Shown here: positions 1-7,574 of the stretch, piece after piece
How the letters are laid out: each line of letters starts with the position of its first letter
Numbering within the stretch: position 1 is the first letter of the stretch
DNA from: HGM11368 sp051883415
GTDB taxonomy: Bacteria; Bacillota; Clostridia; Christensenellales; UBA3700
DNA: 30,028 nucleotides
NCBI GenBank assembly: GCA_051883415.1
Contig: JBJETR010000063.1
Coordinates: 1-30,028, forward strand
Direction: 5' to 3'
Translations under genes and position numbers: made by a program
Notes under the pieces: model-generated
Seen by the model: the letters and a program-made list of their open reading frames with translations, nothing else
Databases searched by the model: none
Told to the model about the DNA's origin: nothing

Positions 1-229
1 CAAGTTTTTTGATTATGGCAAAAACAAACGAAGCAATGCGATAGACGTCAAGTTTCACAAGGACAATCTAGTAACTATCGACGTGTCTATCAACGTATAT
101 TATGGCTACAGAATACCTGTCGTAATATGCAACTTACAAGAAAAAATCAAAGAGGACATCGAAAAATCCACCTACTTCAAGGTCAAAGCAATCAACGTGA
201 CCGTAGTCGGCGTGGTATCTAGACACTAG
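1..229 (+). CDS. yqhY: Asp23/Gls24 family protein (YqhY-like), 3' part only
   Basis: The open frame runs from the window edge to a TAG at 227-229 and gives about 75 residues of the C-terminal part. The visible stretch alternates beta-strand segments (VTIDVSINVYYGYRIPVV) with an amphipathic helix (NLQEKIKEDIEKST) and ends in INVTVVGVV. This is the usual pattern of Asp23/Gls24 envelope-stress proteins, in which an IPEVA-type helix is followed by a VNVHVxGV strand. In Bacillus and many Clostridia the yqhY gene lies directly before nusB, as here, which supports the call. Family members are small cytoplasmic or membrane-associated proteins linked to cell-envelope and fatty-acid homeostasis; the exact role is unresolved. 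The start lies outside the window. A hairpin terminator follows the stop. Confidence 0.8.
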   Translation, partial: KFFDYGKNKRSNAIDVKFHKDNLVTIDVSINVYYGYRIPVVICNLQEKIKEDIEKSTYFKVKAINVTVVGVVSRH

Positions 230-231
230 TC

Positions 232-257
232 AAAGCCCCCTTTTATAGGGGCTTTTT
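232..257 (+). terminator. Intrinsic terminator between yqhY and nusB
   Basis: AAAGCCCC (232-239) pairs with GGGGCTTT (248-255) around an 8-nt loop, and the right arm runs into five T residues (253-257). It sits 2 nt after the yqhY stop and 18 nt before the nusB start. It should therefore end or attenuate the yqhY transcript, with read-through needed if nusB has no promoter of its own. I could not find a convincing promoter in the remaining gap. Confidence 0.75.
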
Positions 258-275
258 GGCATATAAAGGAGATTT

Positions 276-707
276 ATGAACAAGAAGAACGACGCACTAG
301 ACAGCAGAAGACGTGCAAGAGATTATGCGTACAAACTTATTTTTGGATATTTGTTCAACAAAGAGAGTGACGAGCAGACAAGAGCTATTATGCTTGCCGA
401 CGAGACGCTTAGCGACGAGGACGTATCATATCTCAACCAAGTCGTTGACGGCGTAATGGACAATTATGACGAGCTTATCGGCATAGTTTGCGACAACGCC
501 AAAAATTTTAGACCTGAGAGAATTTATAGACCTGACCTCGCCGCATTGCTCCTTGCAATATACGAGATCAAATACGTAGATTATATTCCGCCAAGGGTAT
601 CAATCAGCGAAACGGTAGAGCTCGTCAAGACCTATTCTACCGAGAAGAGCTACGTCTTTGTCAACGGCGTGTTGTCGGGCGTTTACAAACAACTAGTAGA
701 GGAATAA
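276..707 (+). CDS. nusB: Transcription antitermination factor NusB
   Basis: NusB is a small all-helical RNA-binding protein that pairs with NusE (ribosomal S10) on boxA RNA to make rRNA transcription resistant to termination. The 143-residue length is typical. The N-terminal RRRARDYAYKLIFGYLF segment matches the family's arginine-rich start (R-x-x-A-x-x-x-L-Y/F), and the C-terminal half has the usual RVSISETVELVKTYSTEKSYVFVNGVL helix pair (compare INEAVELAKxFs..sxxFVNGVL). The ATG has a good ribosome-binding site, AAGGAG at 266-271. It is the first gene after a terminator, and folD begins 2 nt after its stop, so nusB and folD are surely cotranscribed. Confidence 0.95.
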   Translation: MNKKNDALDSRRRARDYAYKLIFGYLFNKESDEQTRAIMLADETLSDEDVSYLNQVVDGVMDNYDELIGIVCDNAKNFRPERIYRPDLAALLLAIYEIKYVDYIPPRVSISETVELVKTYSTEKSYVFVNGVLSGVYKQLVEE

Positions 708-709
708 TT

Positions 710-1561
710 ATGTTGATATACGGAAAGCAAGTTTCGGCAAATCTTAGAACAAAAATTGCCGACAAAGTAAAGGATTTTGAGAGCAGTATGGGACGTAAGC
801 CATGTCTTGCCGTCATTATAGTGGGCGAAGATCCGGCTTCTAAGACTTATGTCAAAAACAAAATCAATGGTTGCGCAGAAGTCGGCATGAAGTCTTTGGC
901 TTTCGAATATCCCGACGGCGAACCTCAACAAAATATCGAGAATACTATCCGAGCTTTGGCAAAAGACGATTGCGTAGACGGTATTTTGGTTCAACTTCCA
1001 TTGCCTAAGGGCTATGATGAGAGCTACCTACTGTCGCTCATACCCGACAGCAAGGACGTGGACGGCTTTTCTCCCGACAATCTAGGTAGACTTGCTATGG
1101 GCAATCCGCGTACGGTGTCTTGCACTCCGCTCGGAGTCATGAATTTGCTTGCAGACACAGGTGTAGATTTGCAAGGCAAAAATGCCGTAGTTTTGGGTAG
1201 AAGCAACACAGTAGGCAAGCCGATGGCGATGCTTCTTCTCAATGCCAACTGCACAGTAACGGTATGTCATTCCCGCACAGTTAATCTTGAGCAATATACT
1301 CGCCAAGCCGATATACTCGTAGTAGCTATAGGCAAGCCTAAGTTTGTTACGGGCGATATGGTCAAAGAAGGTGCCATAGTTATAGACGTAGGCATCAATC
1401 GTGTAGACGGCAAGTTGTGCGGAGACGTAGACTTTGACTCGGTAGAGCCTAAGGCGTCCTTTATCACGCCTGTACCGGGTGGAGTAGGTCCTATGACTAT
1501 CACAATGCTATTGTACAACACGCTTTGTGCCGCAGTAGATAGAGAACTTAACAAGCAATGA
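710..1561 (+). CDS. folD: Bifunctional methylenetetrahydrofolate dehydrogenase / cyclohydrolase FolD
   Basis: FolD converts 5,10-methylene-THF to 5,10-methenyl-THF (with NADP) and then to 10-formyl-THF, supplying one-carbon units for purines and formyl-Met. The 283-residue length is standard. Signature motifs are present: VGEDPASKTYVKNK near residues 38-51, whose Y47 and K51 correspond to the catalytic Tyr/Lys pair; DGILVQLPLP near 95-104; the nucleotide-binding VVLGRSNTVGKP loop; and PGGVGPMTITML near the C-terminus. The ribosome-binding site GAGGAA lies just before the ATG, inside the end of nusB. The stop overlaps the xseA start in an ATGA, so the two are translationally coupled. Confidence 0.97.
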   Translation: MLIYGKQVSANLRTKIADKVKDFESSMGRKPCLAVIIVGEDPASKTYVKNKINGCAEVGMKSLAFEYPDGEPQQNIENTIRALAKDDCVDGILVQLPLPKGYDESYLLSLIPDSKDVDGFSPDNLGRLAMGNPRTVSCTPLGVMNLLADTGVDLQGKNAVVLGRSNTVGKPMAMLLLNANCTVTVCHSRTVNLEQYTRQADILVVAIGKPKFVTGDMVKEGAIVIDVGINRVDGKLCGDVDFDSVEPKASFITPVPGGVGPMTITMLLYNTLCAAVDRELNKQ

Positions 1562-2742
1562 GCGACGTACTTAGCGTAAGCATTCTCAACGGCTACATTC
1601 ACCAAATTTTCCAAGCCGAAGATATGTTGCACGGCGTTTCCGTTGTGGGAGAAATCTCTCAATTCAAAGTGACGGGCGGACACGCATATTTTGTCTTAAA
1701 AGACGAAAACAGCCAACTTAACTGCACTTGCTTCAACTGTGCCCAAACGTATATTCCCAAGGTAGGCGAAAGCGTTGTGCTTAAGGGTGACGTAGATTAT
1801 TACGTCAAGGGTGGTCGGCTAAGTTTTAACGCTAAGACCATTCAACCTCTGGGCAACGGCTATCTGGCATTGCTTTTTGAACAACTCAAAAAGAAACTTG
1901 CTAATGCGGGTTATTTTGACCAAGCACACAAAAAGCCAATTCCACGTTATCCCCACAGAGTATGCGTTATTACGTCGGCTCAAGGTGCGGTTATTAGAGA
2001 CATTATCACCACTATTCGCCAAAAGAACAACTATCTCGATATTGTCATCAAGGACGTAAGAGTCCAAGGCGACAATTGTGCTCAAGACGTCATACGAGCT
2101 ATCAAAGAGGTGGATTCAATGGGCTACGATGCTATCGTCATTGCTAGAGGCGGTGGCTCTATTGAGGACCTACAAGGCTTCAACAGCGAGCAGTTGGTCT
2201 ATGCTATATACGATGCCGATACTCCGATAATCTCGGCAGTCGGACACGAGACGGACTTTACTTTGTGCGACTTTGTTGCCGACGTTCGCTCGGCAACGCC
2301 TACTGCCGCCGCCAATCTGATAGCATTTGACCAAGGTGCCGTCATCGATTATCTATATACCGTCAAGAGCAATCTTTTGCAAAAGCTTACTCAACGTGTA
2401 GATAGTTATACTAACAAGCAACGTTTGCTACGTCTTACGCTAGACAACGCAATTCGTACTAGAATAGACAAAGGAATGTACGCTGTCGAGACTATCGACA
2501 ACAGACTCGACAAGGCATTTGAAACTAGGGCATTCCAAGCAAAATTGTCTATGCAAAATTTGATAGCCAAGCTCAAAGCTCTCGATCCTATATCTATCGT
2601 ACAAAAGGGCTTATGGAGCGTATCATGCAACGGCTCGCCAATCACCGAGCTATCGCAGGTGAAGGTAGACCAAAGCCTAACTATCAGATCCGTCAAAGGA
2701 AAAATTACTGCTAAAGTCACGGAGGTGTCCGATGAAATTTGA
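1558..2742 (+). CDS. xseA: Exodeoxyribonuclease VII large subunit
   Basis: XseA is the catalytic subunit of exonuclease VII, which degrades single-stranded DNA from both ends to short oligonucleotides in repair and recombination. The order is canonical: an N-terminal OB fold (GEISQFKVTGGHAYFVLKD) that binds ssDNA, then the catalytic domain with VCVITSAQGAVIRDI, the glycine-rich ARGGGSIEDLQGFN loop and AVGHETDFTLCDFVADVRSATP. A helical, coiled-coil-prone C-terminal region binds XseB. At 394 residues it is slightly shorter than the E. coli protein (~456), as is common in Firmicutes. It overlaps folD by 4 nt and xseB by 11 nt, consistent with coupled synthesis of the two subunits. Confidence 0.97.
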   Translation: MSDVLSVSILNGYIHQIFQAEDMLHGVSVVGEISQFKVTGGHAYFVLKDENSQLNCTCFNCAQTYIPKVGESVVLKGDVDYYVKGGRLSFNAKTIQPLGNGYLALLFEQLKKKLANAGYFDQAHKKPIPRYPHRVCVITSAQGAVIRDIITTIRQKNNYLDIVIKDVRVQGDNCAQDVIRAIKEVDSMGYDAIVIARGGGSIEDLQGFNSEQLVYAIYDADTPIISAVGHETDFTLCDFVADVRSATPTAAANLIAFDQGAVIDYLYTVKSNLLQKLTQRVDSYTNKQRLLRLTLDNAIRTRIDKGMYAVETIDNRLDKAFETRAFQAKLSMQNLIAKLKALDPISIVQKGLWSVSCNGSPITELSQVKVDQSLTIRSVKGKITAKVTEVSDEI

Positions 2743-2926
2743 AGAATCGATGAAAGAATTAGAGTCCGTCATTGCCAAGATGGAAGATCCCAATACTAGT
2801 TTTGAACAACTAGTAAAATTATACGAAAAAGGCATTGAGCTTAGCAATTTTTGCACTCAAACTATCAAAAATGCCGAAGCGAAAATAACCAAGCTCAAAG
2901 AGGGCAAAGAAGAGGTAGCAGATTGA
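2732..2926 (+). CDS. xseB: Exodeoxyribonuclease VII small subunit
   Basis: This 64-residue protein has the standard XseB sequence pattern: FEESMKELESVIAKMEDPNT, then SFEQLVKLYEKGIELSNFC, then a charged C-terminal helix. Several XseB helices wrap around each XseA coiled coil to make active exonuclease VII. GGAGGTG lies 4-10 nt before the ATG, inside the end of xseA. The stop overlaps the TTG start of ispA (TTGA), a typical coupled junction in this gene order. Confidence 0.96.
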   Translation: MKFEESMKELESVIAKMEDPNTSFEQLVKLYEKGIELSNFCTQTIKNAEAKITKLKEGKEEVAD

Positions 2927-3798
2927 CTTACGACCAATCAGTCCAAACTTACGTTCGACGCTTTGAAGAGCTACTTAACGGATATATAGCAGACTATGAT
3001 TGTCCTATAGACAGTATCAAGCAAGCGGTGGCATACAGCATTTTGGACGGCGGAAAGAGAATCAGACCACTGCTTGTATATCTCGGTGCCGAGCTGTGTG
3101 GGAGAGAGGCTAAGGACGTGGATTATCTTGCGTTGGGTGTTGAGATGATACATTCCTATTCGTTGGTTCACGACGATTTGCCGTGCATGGACAACGACGT
3201 TCTGAGGAGAGGCAAGCCTACGACTCACGTCAAGTTCGGGCAAGATATGGCAGTTTTGGCTGGTGACGGACTACTCAATATGGCGTTTGAAACATTGCTT
3301 ATCGATTGCAAAAACGAATACGACGTCAAGGCAGTCAAGTACGTTGCCGACTGCGCAGGAATTAGAGGTATGATAGGCGGACAAGCTTTGGACGTAGCCA
3401 ATACCGATGACGAGGTTGACCTGGATTCCATTCAATTGCTCAATGCACTTAAGACGGGCAAACTTATTCAAGCAGCATTGGTAGGTAGCTGTATCAAGTG
3501 TGGTGGAGACGACCGGCTCATACAAGACGTAGAGACGTATGCCCAATGTATCGGCATTATTTTTCAACTCGTCGACGATCTTCTCGATTTGCATTCCACC
3601 AGCGAAAAACTCGGTAAATCGGTAGGCAAGGACGTTCAACAAAACAAAAAGACCTATACGGCGGTTGCAGGAGAAGATAACTGTCGCCAAACCATAGAGA
3701 TAATGCTTATACGTGCCATCGAGGCGATATCTCATTACGGTACACGTGCCGACAATCTCATTCAATTTGCCAAATACTTGACTCATAGGCTATACTAA
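2923..3798 (+). CDS. ispA: Polyprenyl synthetase, farnesyl/geranyl diphosphate synthase type (TTG start)
   Basis: The protein condenses isopentenyl diphosphate with allylic diphosphates to make C15 (or C20) prenyl diphosphate. I place the start at TTG 2923. It gives 291 residues, the normal size, begins directly at the family's N-terminal helix, overlaps the xseB stop in a TTGA, and has an AAGAGG-type ribosome-binding site upstream; the upstream ATG at 2851 would add an unrelated tail read in the xseB frame. The first Asp-rich motif DDLPCMDND is at 84-92, with SLVH just before it, and the second is DDLLD at 218-222. GGKRIRP near 43-49 binds isopentenyl diphosphate. Together with the neighbouring dxs this makes an isoprenoid pair. 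Chain length cannot be fixed from sequence alone. Confidence 0.95.
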   Translation: MTYDQSVQTYVRRFEELLNGYIADYDCPIDSIKQAVAYSILDGGKRIRPLLVYLGAELCGREAKDVDYLALGVEMIHSYSLVHDDLPCMDNDVLRRGKPTTHVKFGQDMAVLAGDGLLNMAFETLLIDCKNEYDVKAVKYVADCAGIRGMIGGQALDVANTDDEVDLDSIQLLNALKTGKLIQAALVGSCIKCGGDDRLIQDVETYAQCIGIIFQLVDDLLDLHSTSEKLGKSVGKDVQQNKKTYTAVAGEDNCRQTIEIMLIRAIEAISHYGTRADNLIQFAKYLTHRLY

Positions 3799-3837
3799 TA
3801 TATATTATTATTTGACATATAATTATATCGTAACAAT

Positions 3838-5544
3838 ATGAAGATTTTAGAGCAAGTCGCCCAAGAAGGTGGCATTAAAAAACTAAATATCGAGCAATTA
3901 GAGCTTCTCAGTGACGAAATTCGTAGCGTCATCGTTGATTCCGTGCTAGTCAACGGTGGTCATCTTTCTTCTAATCTTGGCGTTGTCGAATTGGTCGTTG
4001 CGTTGCATTACGTATTTGATTTTCCTAAGGACAAACTTATTTTTGACGTAGGGCACCAATGTTATGCACACAAAATTCTTACAGGCAGACTAGACGGTTT
4101 TGCTCATCTTAGACGCAGCAAGGGCGTAGCAGGTTTCCCTAAGAGGGAAGAGAGCGACTATGATGTAGCCAACACAGGACATGCATCCACCTCGCTTTCT
4201 ATAGCTTGCGGTCTGTCTAGAGCTATGCACGATTGCGAGATAATCTCCGTAGTAGGAGACGGCGCAATGACCGGCGGTCTTATCTACGAAGCTCTCAACG
4301 ATATTGCCGTCAGCAAAAACAAACAAATTGTCATCATCAACGACAACAAACTATCTATATCCTACAATCAAGGCTTTGTGTCTTACTATTTGTCTCGGCT
4401 TAGCAAAGACCAAGACGGCAAATCCTTGCAAGATATTGGCATTGATTTTTACGGTAGTATAGACGGACACGATTTCAATCAACTCATTGAGGCGCTGCGA
4501 TACGCCCGAGAGTCTACCACTTCGGTCGTCATTCACGTCAATACTGTCAAAGGCAAGGGCTATGCTCCGTCCGAGCAAGATCCAGTGGCATATCACGGTT
4601 ATAGCACCACGTCGCCTCAAAAGACTTTTAGCAGTGTTTTCGGTGACAAAATTGTAGATTTGGCTAGCAAAAATCCCGATATTTGGGCAATCACGGCAGC
4701 TATGAAGGAGGGGGTAGGACTCAACGAGTTCGCAAGACTTTATCCCCAACGTTTTGTTGACGTAGGTATAGCCGAGGGACATGCAGTGACTATGGCTAGC
4801 GGACTTGCGCTAGGCGGTAAAAGACCGATATTTGCCGTATATTCCTCGTTTTTGCAGAGGGCGTTCGACAACCTTTTGCACGACGTATGTCTTAACGACT
4901 TGCCCGTGACGGTTTGCTTAGACAGAAGCGGAATAGTCGGCGGTGACGGCGAGACGCATCAAGGCATTTACGACGTATCTTTCCTTGGCTGCATGCCTAA
5001 TATCGTTGTCATGCAACCCAAAGACTATGTCGAGCTTGAGGATATGATGGATTTTGCCATAACGCTCAATCATCCTACCGTAATTAGATATCCAAAAGGC
5101 GATATTCAAGTCAAATACGACTCTCACCAGGCTATAGAGCTAGGCAAATACGAGTTTTTGCGTTATGCTCAATCTAATACGCTTACCCTAGTAGCAGGTG
5201 GAGCAACGGTATTACAACAAGCATACAACGCAGTAATTAAAGCGGAAGAATTAGGTTATAACGTCAATTTGATTAACGCAAGATTTGTCAAGCCTATCGA
5301 CGAACAATCCTTGACTTTAATCAAAGATACGACCGTGGTCGTCTTAGAGGACAACGTCAATAGAGGTTCTTTGGGCGAAGCTATAGGCAATTTTTATTCG
5401 ATGCACGGTTTAGACACTCACGTCAAAGCAGTCAATCTTGGCGACGGTACTCATTCACAAGCCGACAAGTGCGAAATACTTGCCGACTATGGTTTGGATT
5501 GCAAGAGTGTATTAGATTTGATTGTTACTCATAATGCGCATTGA
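3838..5544 (+). CDS. dxs: 1-deoxy-D-xylulose-5-phosphate synthase, short form
   Basis: DXS joins pyruvate and glyceraldehyde-3-phosphate using thiamine diphosphate, the entry step of the MEP isoprenoid pathway. Visible motifs are GGHLSSNLGVVEL (41-53), FDVGHQCYAHKILTGR (69-84), the thiamine motif GDGAMTGG (140-147) with IINDNK (167-171), YGSIDGHD, DVGIAEGHAVTMASGLA and DRSGIVGGDGETHQG. At 568 residues it is about 50-60 shorter than most DXS. The missing part falls right after YYLSRL (about 184-189), where other DXS carry a flexible segment before the GPIDGHD-type strand. No Shine-Dalgarno is visible. A TATAAT at 3818-3823 lies 14 nt before the ATG, but I see no good -35 box, so a separate promoter is only possible. 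The stop lies inside the start of tlyA (11-nt overlap). Confidence 0.95.
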   Translation: MKILEQVAQEGGIKKLNIEQLELLSDEIRSVIVDSVLVNGGHLSSNLGVVELVVALHYVFDFPKDKLIFDVGHQCYAHKILTGRLDGFAHLRRSKGVAGFPKREESDYDVANTGHASTSLSIACGLSRAMHDCEIISVVGDGAMTGGLIYEALNDIAVSKNKQIVIINDNKLSISYNQGFVSYYLSRLSKDQDGKSLQDIGIDFYGSIDGHDFNQLIEALRYARESTTSVVIHVNTVKGKGYAPSEQDPVAYHGYSTTSPQKTFSSVFGDKIVDLASKNPDIWAITAAMKEGVGLNEFARLYPQRFVDVGIAEGHAVTMASGLALGGKRPIFAVYSSFLQRAFDNLLHDVCLNDLPVTVCLDRSGIVGGDGETHQGIYDVSFLGCMPNIVVMQPKDYVELEDMMDFAITLNHPTVIRYPKGDIQVKYDSHQAIELGKYEFLRYAQSNTLTLVAGGATVLQQAYNAVIKAEELGYNVNLINARFVKPIDEQSLTLIKDTTVVVLEDNVNRGSLGEAIGNFYSMHGLDTHVKAVNLGDGTHSQADKCEILADYGLDCKSVLDLIVTHNAH

Positions 5545-6256
5545 TCTCTATCTTGTCCACAATCACAACCTATCTCGTGCCAAAGCACAACAAATGCTCA
5601 AAGAAGGCATGATTTTGTGTAACGGAAAACAACTCACCAAGGCGTCTTATGACGTAAAGCCTAGCGATATTGTGACTATTGACAATACTTTTCAATATGC
5701 GTCGATTGGAGGAGATAAACTCAAAAAGGCAATCGACGATTTTTCTTACAATCCTCATGGAAAAGTTTGCGTGGATATCGGCGCGTCCAACGGTGGATTT
5801 ACCGACTGTCTGTTGCAACACGGTGCTAGCAAGGTATATGCCGTCGACGTGGGCGAATGTGCCTTTGACGATAGACTAAAAAGCGATTCAAGAGTAGTTG
5901 TCAAAGATAGAACCAATGCCAGAAATCTTACCTCGCAAGACCTTGGCGAAAAGTGTGATTTTTGCTGTGTAGACGTAAGTTTTATATCGCTTAAGTATCT
6001 TCTTCCAACAGTATTCGAGTTGCTCAAAGAGGGTGGCGAGGCAATTTGTCTTGTCAAACCTCAGTTCGAAGCAGGCAAGAGCAACCTTAGTAAAAAGGGC
6101 ATAGTAACCGATCCCAAGGTGCGAAATAGAGTGTTACAAGAAGTATGTGAATATGCCGTTTCTTTAGGTTTTTCGCTACAAGGCACCACTACAGCGCCTA
6201 TCAAAGACAAAAAAAATATAGAATTTTTGATTTATATTGCCAAAATTATTGTATAA
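5534..6256 (+). CDS. tlyA: TlyA family rRNA (cytidine-2'-O)-methyltransferase / S4-FtsJ fusion
   Basis: Family members methylate ribosomal RNA at the 2'-OH of cytidines using SAM (known from mycobacterial TlyA); the Bacillus homologue is YqxC. I start at ATG 5534 (240 residues) because MRIDLYLVHN begins exactly at the S4 RNA-binding domain; the upstream in-frame start adds only four residues. Residues 1-55 form the S4 domain (LSRAKAQQMLKEGMILCNGK). The FtsJ-like methyltransferase follows, with SAM motif I CVDIGASNGGFTDCLL (79-94), VDVSFISLKYLLP (146-158) and LVKPQFEAGK (173-182). The family's SRGGxKL motif appears as SIGGDKL. It overlaps dxs and has no Shine-Dalgarno, so translation is probably coupled. 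Confidence 0.92.
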   Translation: MRIDLYLVHNHNLSRAKAQQMLKEGMILCNGKQLTKASYDVKPSDIVTIDNTFQYASIGGDKLKKAIDDFSYNPHGKVCVDIGASNGGFTDCLLQHGASKVYAVDVGECAFDDRLKSDSRVVVKDRTNARNLTSQDLGEKCDFCCVDVSFISLKYLLPTVFELLKEGGEAICLVKPQFEAGKSNLSKKGIVTDPKVRNRVLQEVCEYAVSLGFSLQGTTTAPIKDKKNIEFLIYIAKIIV

Positions 6257-6284
6257 TTATGCAGTTTATTATATAATTACTGTA
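6249..6284 (+). promoter_or_regulatory. Likely promoter giving a leaderless nadK mRNA
   Basis: A perfect -10 box TATAAT (6272-6277) is followed by exactly 6 nt and then the nadK ATG at 6284, so normal initiation would place +1 on the A of the start codon. The -35 candidate TTGTAT (6249-6254) is poor beyond its TTG but has the ideal 17-nt spacing. There is no Shine-Dalgarno before nadK. The arrangement matches those before the recombinase (19885) and miaB (29949). Confidence 0.55.
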
Positions 6285-7129
6285 TGAAATTAGGTATTTA
6301 TTCCAATCTCAACAGAGACCAAGCTTGCAAAGAATGTTTGCGTTTTACTAGCCTTCTCACTCGGCGAGGGGTTGATTTTTTGGTGTGCGACAATGCTATT
6401 AATTATTTTGACAAGCAATACGTAGGCGATATAGATACCGTAGCCTCGTGGTGTGACGTATTCGTTGCGTTTGGCGGTGACGGCACAATGTTAGAAGTAA
6501 TCAATGCTTGCACGTTATGTGACAAGCCCTTACTAGGCGTCAATATGGGTAAAATCGGCTTTTTGAGCGAAGTTAGTCAAAAAGAAATCAATATGGCTAT
6601 TGACAAGATTTTGAAGGGAGAGTATACGGTTGAGAGTAGAATGATGCTCGAGGTTCAAACTGACGGCAAAGCATATTATGCTCTCAACGAAGCCTTGTTT
6701 ACCAGCAAAGACAACTGCCACGTCGTCACGGTTGACATAGCAGTTGACGGCAATTATACCGACAAGATGCGAGGCGACGGCGTACTTGTATCGACGCCTA
6801 CAGGTTCGACCGCATATTCTTTGGCGTGCAACGGACCTATTTTGTCGCCCGACGTCGACGCAATACTCATCAATATGGTATGTCCGCACACTCTGCATTC
6901 ATGTCCTCTGGTTGTCAACGGCAACAGTACCGTTACACTTACCGGTAGACGTGGCAACAGTGCAATGCGTTTGCTTATAGACGGTCGCATTGTAGATGAT
7001 TTTGACGATACTATAACAATAACTGTCAAAAAGAGTAGCAGACAAGCCAAGTTTATTAGAATGAGCAACGTCAATTTTTATCAAAAACTAATCAAAAAAC
7101 TTAGTTATTGGGGAGAGATCAATGAATAA
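6284..7129 (+). CDS. nadK: NAD kinase
   Basis: NadK phosphorylates NAD to NADP with ATP or polyphosphate, the only route to cellular NADP. The 281-residue protein has the catalytic FGGDGTMLEVI motif (63-73), LGVNMGKIGFLSEV, ALNEALFTSKD with the conserved Asn-Glu, and MRGDGVLVSTPTGSTAYSLACNGPILSP. A final run of strands completes the beta-sandwich domain. NadK between tlyA and argR is the standard Firmicute position. Expression probably comes both from operon read-through and from the TATAAT box directly ahead of the ATG. Its last 8 nt overlap argR, and its 3' end supplies the argR ribosome-binding site. Confidence 0.96.
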   Translation: MKLGIYSNLNRDQACKECLRFTSLLTRRGVDFLVCDNAINYFDKQYVGDIDTVASWCDVFVAFGGDGTMLEVINACTLCDKPLLGVNMGKIGFLSEVSQKEINMAIDKILKGEYTVESRMMLEVQTDGKAYYALNEALFTSKDNCHVVTVDIAVDGNYTDKMRGDGVLVSTPTGSTAYSLACNGPILSPDVDAILINMVCPHTLHSCPLVVNGNSTVTLTGRRGNSAMRLLIDGRIVDDFDDTITITVKKSSRQAKFIRMSNVNFYQKLIKKLSYWGEINE

Positions 7130-7571
7130 GAAACAGAGACAACAACTGATTTTGGACATAATCGGTCAATTCGAGATAGACACGCAAGACGAGTTGGTTT
7201 CAATGCTCAACTCCAAAGGTTGTGAGGTTACGCAAGCAACGGCTTCACGCGACGTCAAGGAGCTGGAGCTTGTCAAGGTAGCAGGCAGAGAAAAACGCTA
7301 CAAATACGCACAAGTAGGCTCGGCTACATACGGCGACCGCACTAAGTACGGCAATATCTTTAGAGAAAGCGTCGTATCGTTGCAATATGCTCAAAACCTT
7401 GTCGTCATCAAGACGGTGCATGGCGGAGCCAATTCTGCGGCGGCATTTATCGACAATCTATCTATCAACGATATTATAGGCTCTATCGCAGGTGACGACA
7501 CGATATTCATCGCCACCAAAAGTGAAGAATGTGCCAAGCGCATCACCGAACAACTCAAAAACTGCTTTTGA
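7122..7571 (+). CDS. argR: Arginine repressor ArgR/AhrC
   Basis: ArgR is an arginine-responsive hexameric regulator that represses arginine synthesis genes and can activate catabolism. Its 149-residue length is typical. The N-terminal winged helix carries CEVTQATASRDVKELELVKV (34-53), where the family usually has VTQATxSRDIKEL. The C-terminal oligomerisation and arginine-binding domain ends in IIGSIAGDDTIFIA (118-131), equivalent to the family's GTIAGDDTI motif. The ATG follows a GGGGAGAG ribosome-binding site located inside nadK. recN begins 3 nt after its stop. The gene order nadK-argR-recN is conserved in this lineage. Confidence 0.95.
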   Translation: MNKKQRQQLILDIIGQFEIDTQDELVSMLNSKGCEVTQATASRDVKELELVKVAGREKRYKYAQVGSATYGDRTKYGNIFRESVVSLQYAQNLVVIKTVHGGANSAAAFIDNLSINDIIGSIAGDDTIFIATKSEECAKRITEQLKNCF

Positions 7572-7574
7572 TTT

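Noticed and set aside
3812..3823. TTGACA directly followed by TATAAT before dxs as a promoter
   Set aside because: The two boxes abut with no spacer, so they cannot work as a -35/-10 pair; only the TATAAT could serve, with a weak -35.
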